Source: Chloroflexota bacterium
Lineage (GTDB): Bacteria > Chloroflexota > Dehalococcoidia > Lucifugimonadales > JADFKI01
Assembly: GCA_009838595.1 (NCBI GenBank)
Contig: VXRI01000155.1
Coordinates: forward strand, 1 to 5,542
DNA length: 5,542 bases
Reading direction: 5' to 3'
Made by a program: the position numbers and the translations under genes. The notes beneath the pieces are model-generated. The model was not told the origin of the DNA, searched no databases, and saw only the letters and a program-made list of their open reading frames with translations. This document shows, in pieces, positions 5,459 through 5,542 of the stretch. The number at the start of each line of letters is the position of its first letter. Position 1 is the first letter of the stretch.

Positions 5459-5542
5459 TGTCGTTTCGAGCGAAGCGAGAAACTGAAGGCGCTAATTGCG
5501 GCAAACCTTGTTTCCCTGCATGGATTTTAGATCCTTCACTCC
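5459..5542. repeat. Left part of a probable interspersed palindromic repeat, cut by the window edge
   Basis: From 5459 the sequence reads TGTCGTTTCGAGCGAAGCGA, then GAAACTGAAGG. GTTTC (5463-5467) and GAAAC (5478-5482) can pair around a GAGCGAAGCGA core. Near the edge comes GATTTTAGATCCTTCACTCC (5523-5542). I recall a widespread bacterial intergenic repeat that opens with TGTCATTTCGAGCG-AGCGAG and closes with ATCCTTCACTCCGCTGCGCTC plus a complement of the opening. If this is one, its right end lies just outside the window. There is no coding sequence in 5319-5542. Confidence 0.45.

Overview
The window carries most of a peptide-type (Dpp/Opp family) ABC importer locus on the + strand and, facing it, a single short-chain dehydrogenase/reductase (SDR) gene on the - strand. 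The DNA is GC-rich but uses ATA isoleucine codons freely. The substrate-binding lipoprotein has a long Ala/Pro/Gln linker, and the intergenic DNA holds short degenerate repeats (GGACAGGAT-type, CCCATTGAGGGG-type and a TTTCGAGCGAAGCGAG-type palindrome). I associate this combination with uncultured Chloroflexota (SAR202/Dehalococcoidia-like). That placement is pattern recognition, not a computed assignment.

Layout: 1-195 is a leader region with a candidate promoter and a strong Shine-Dalgarno. 196-2316 encodes a family-5 extracytoplasmic substrate-binding lipoprotein (706 aa, GTG start). 2317-2550 is a 234-bp gap holding a stem-loop without a U-tract, a GGACAGGAT double motif, and a pyrimidine/purine hairpin with a 31-bp imperfect tandem repeat that ends about 10 bp before the next start codon. 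2551-3495 is a DppB-type permease and 3549-4466 a DppC-type permease, with a 53-bp gap that contains a 15-codon ORF ending in an ATGA overlap. 4467-4541 is a repeat-bearing gap between convergent genes. 4542-5318 (-) is an FabG-like SDR with a perfect Shine-Dalgarno. 5319-5542 has no gene; it holds another GGACAGGAT-type motif and, at the edge, what looks like the left part of an interspersed repeat.

How the genes work together: the lipoprotein should capture a ligand (peptide or another small solute, unresolved) outside the membrane and deliver it to the DppB/DppC heterodimer. The two ATPase subunits that normally complete such an importer (DppD/DppF type) are not here: the + strand gene run stops after dppC. 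They must lie upstream of the window or elsewhere in the genome. The SDR is on the opposite strand and nothing ties it to the transporter beyond adjacency.

I find no convincing new biological system. The region reads as ordinary metabolism/transport genes set among short dispersed repeats. The repeats and the unusual gap between the binding protein and the permeases are the parts most worth a second look.
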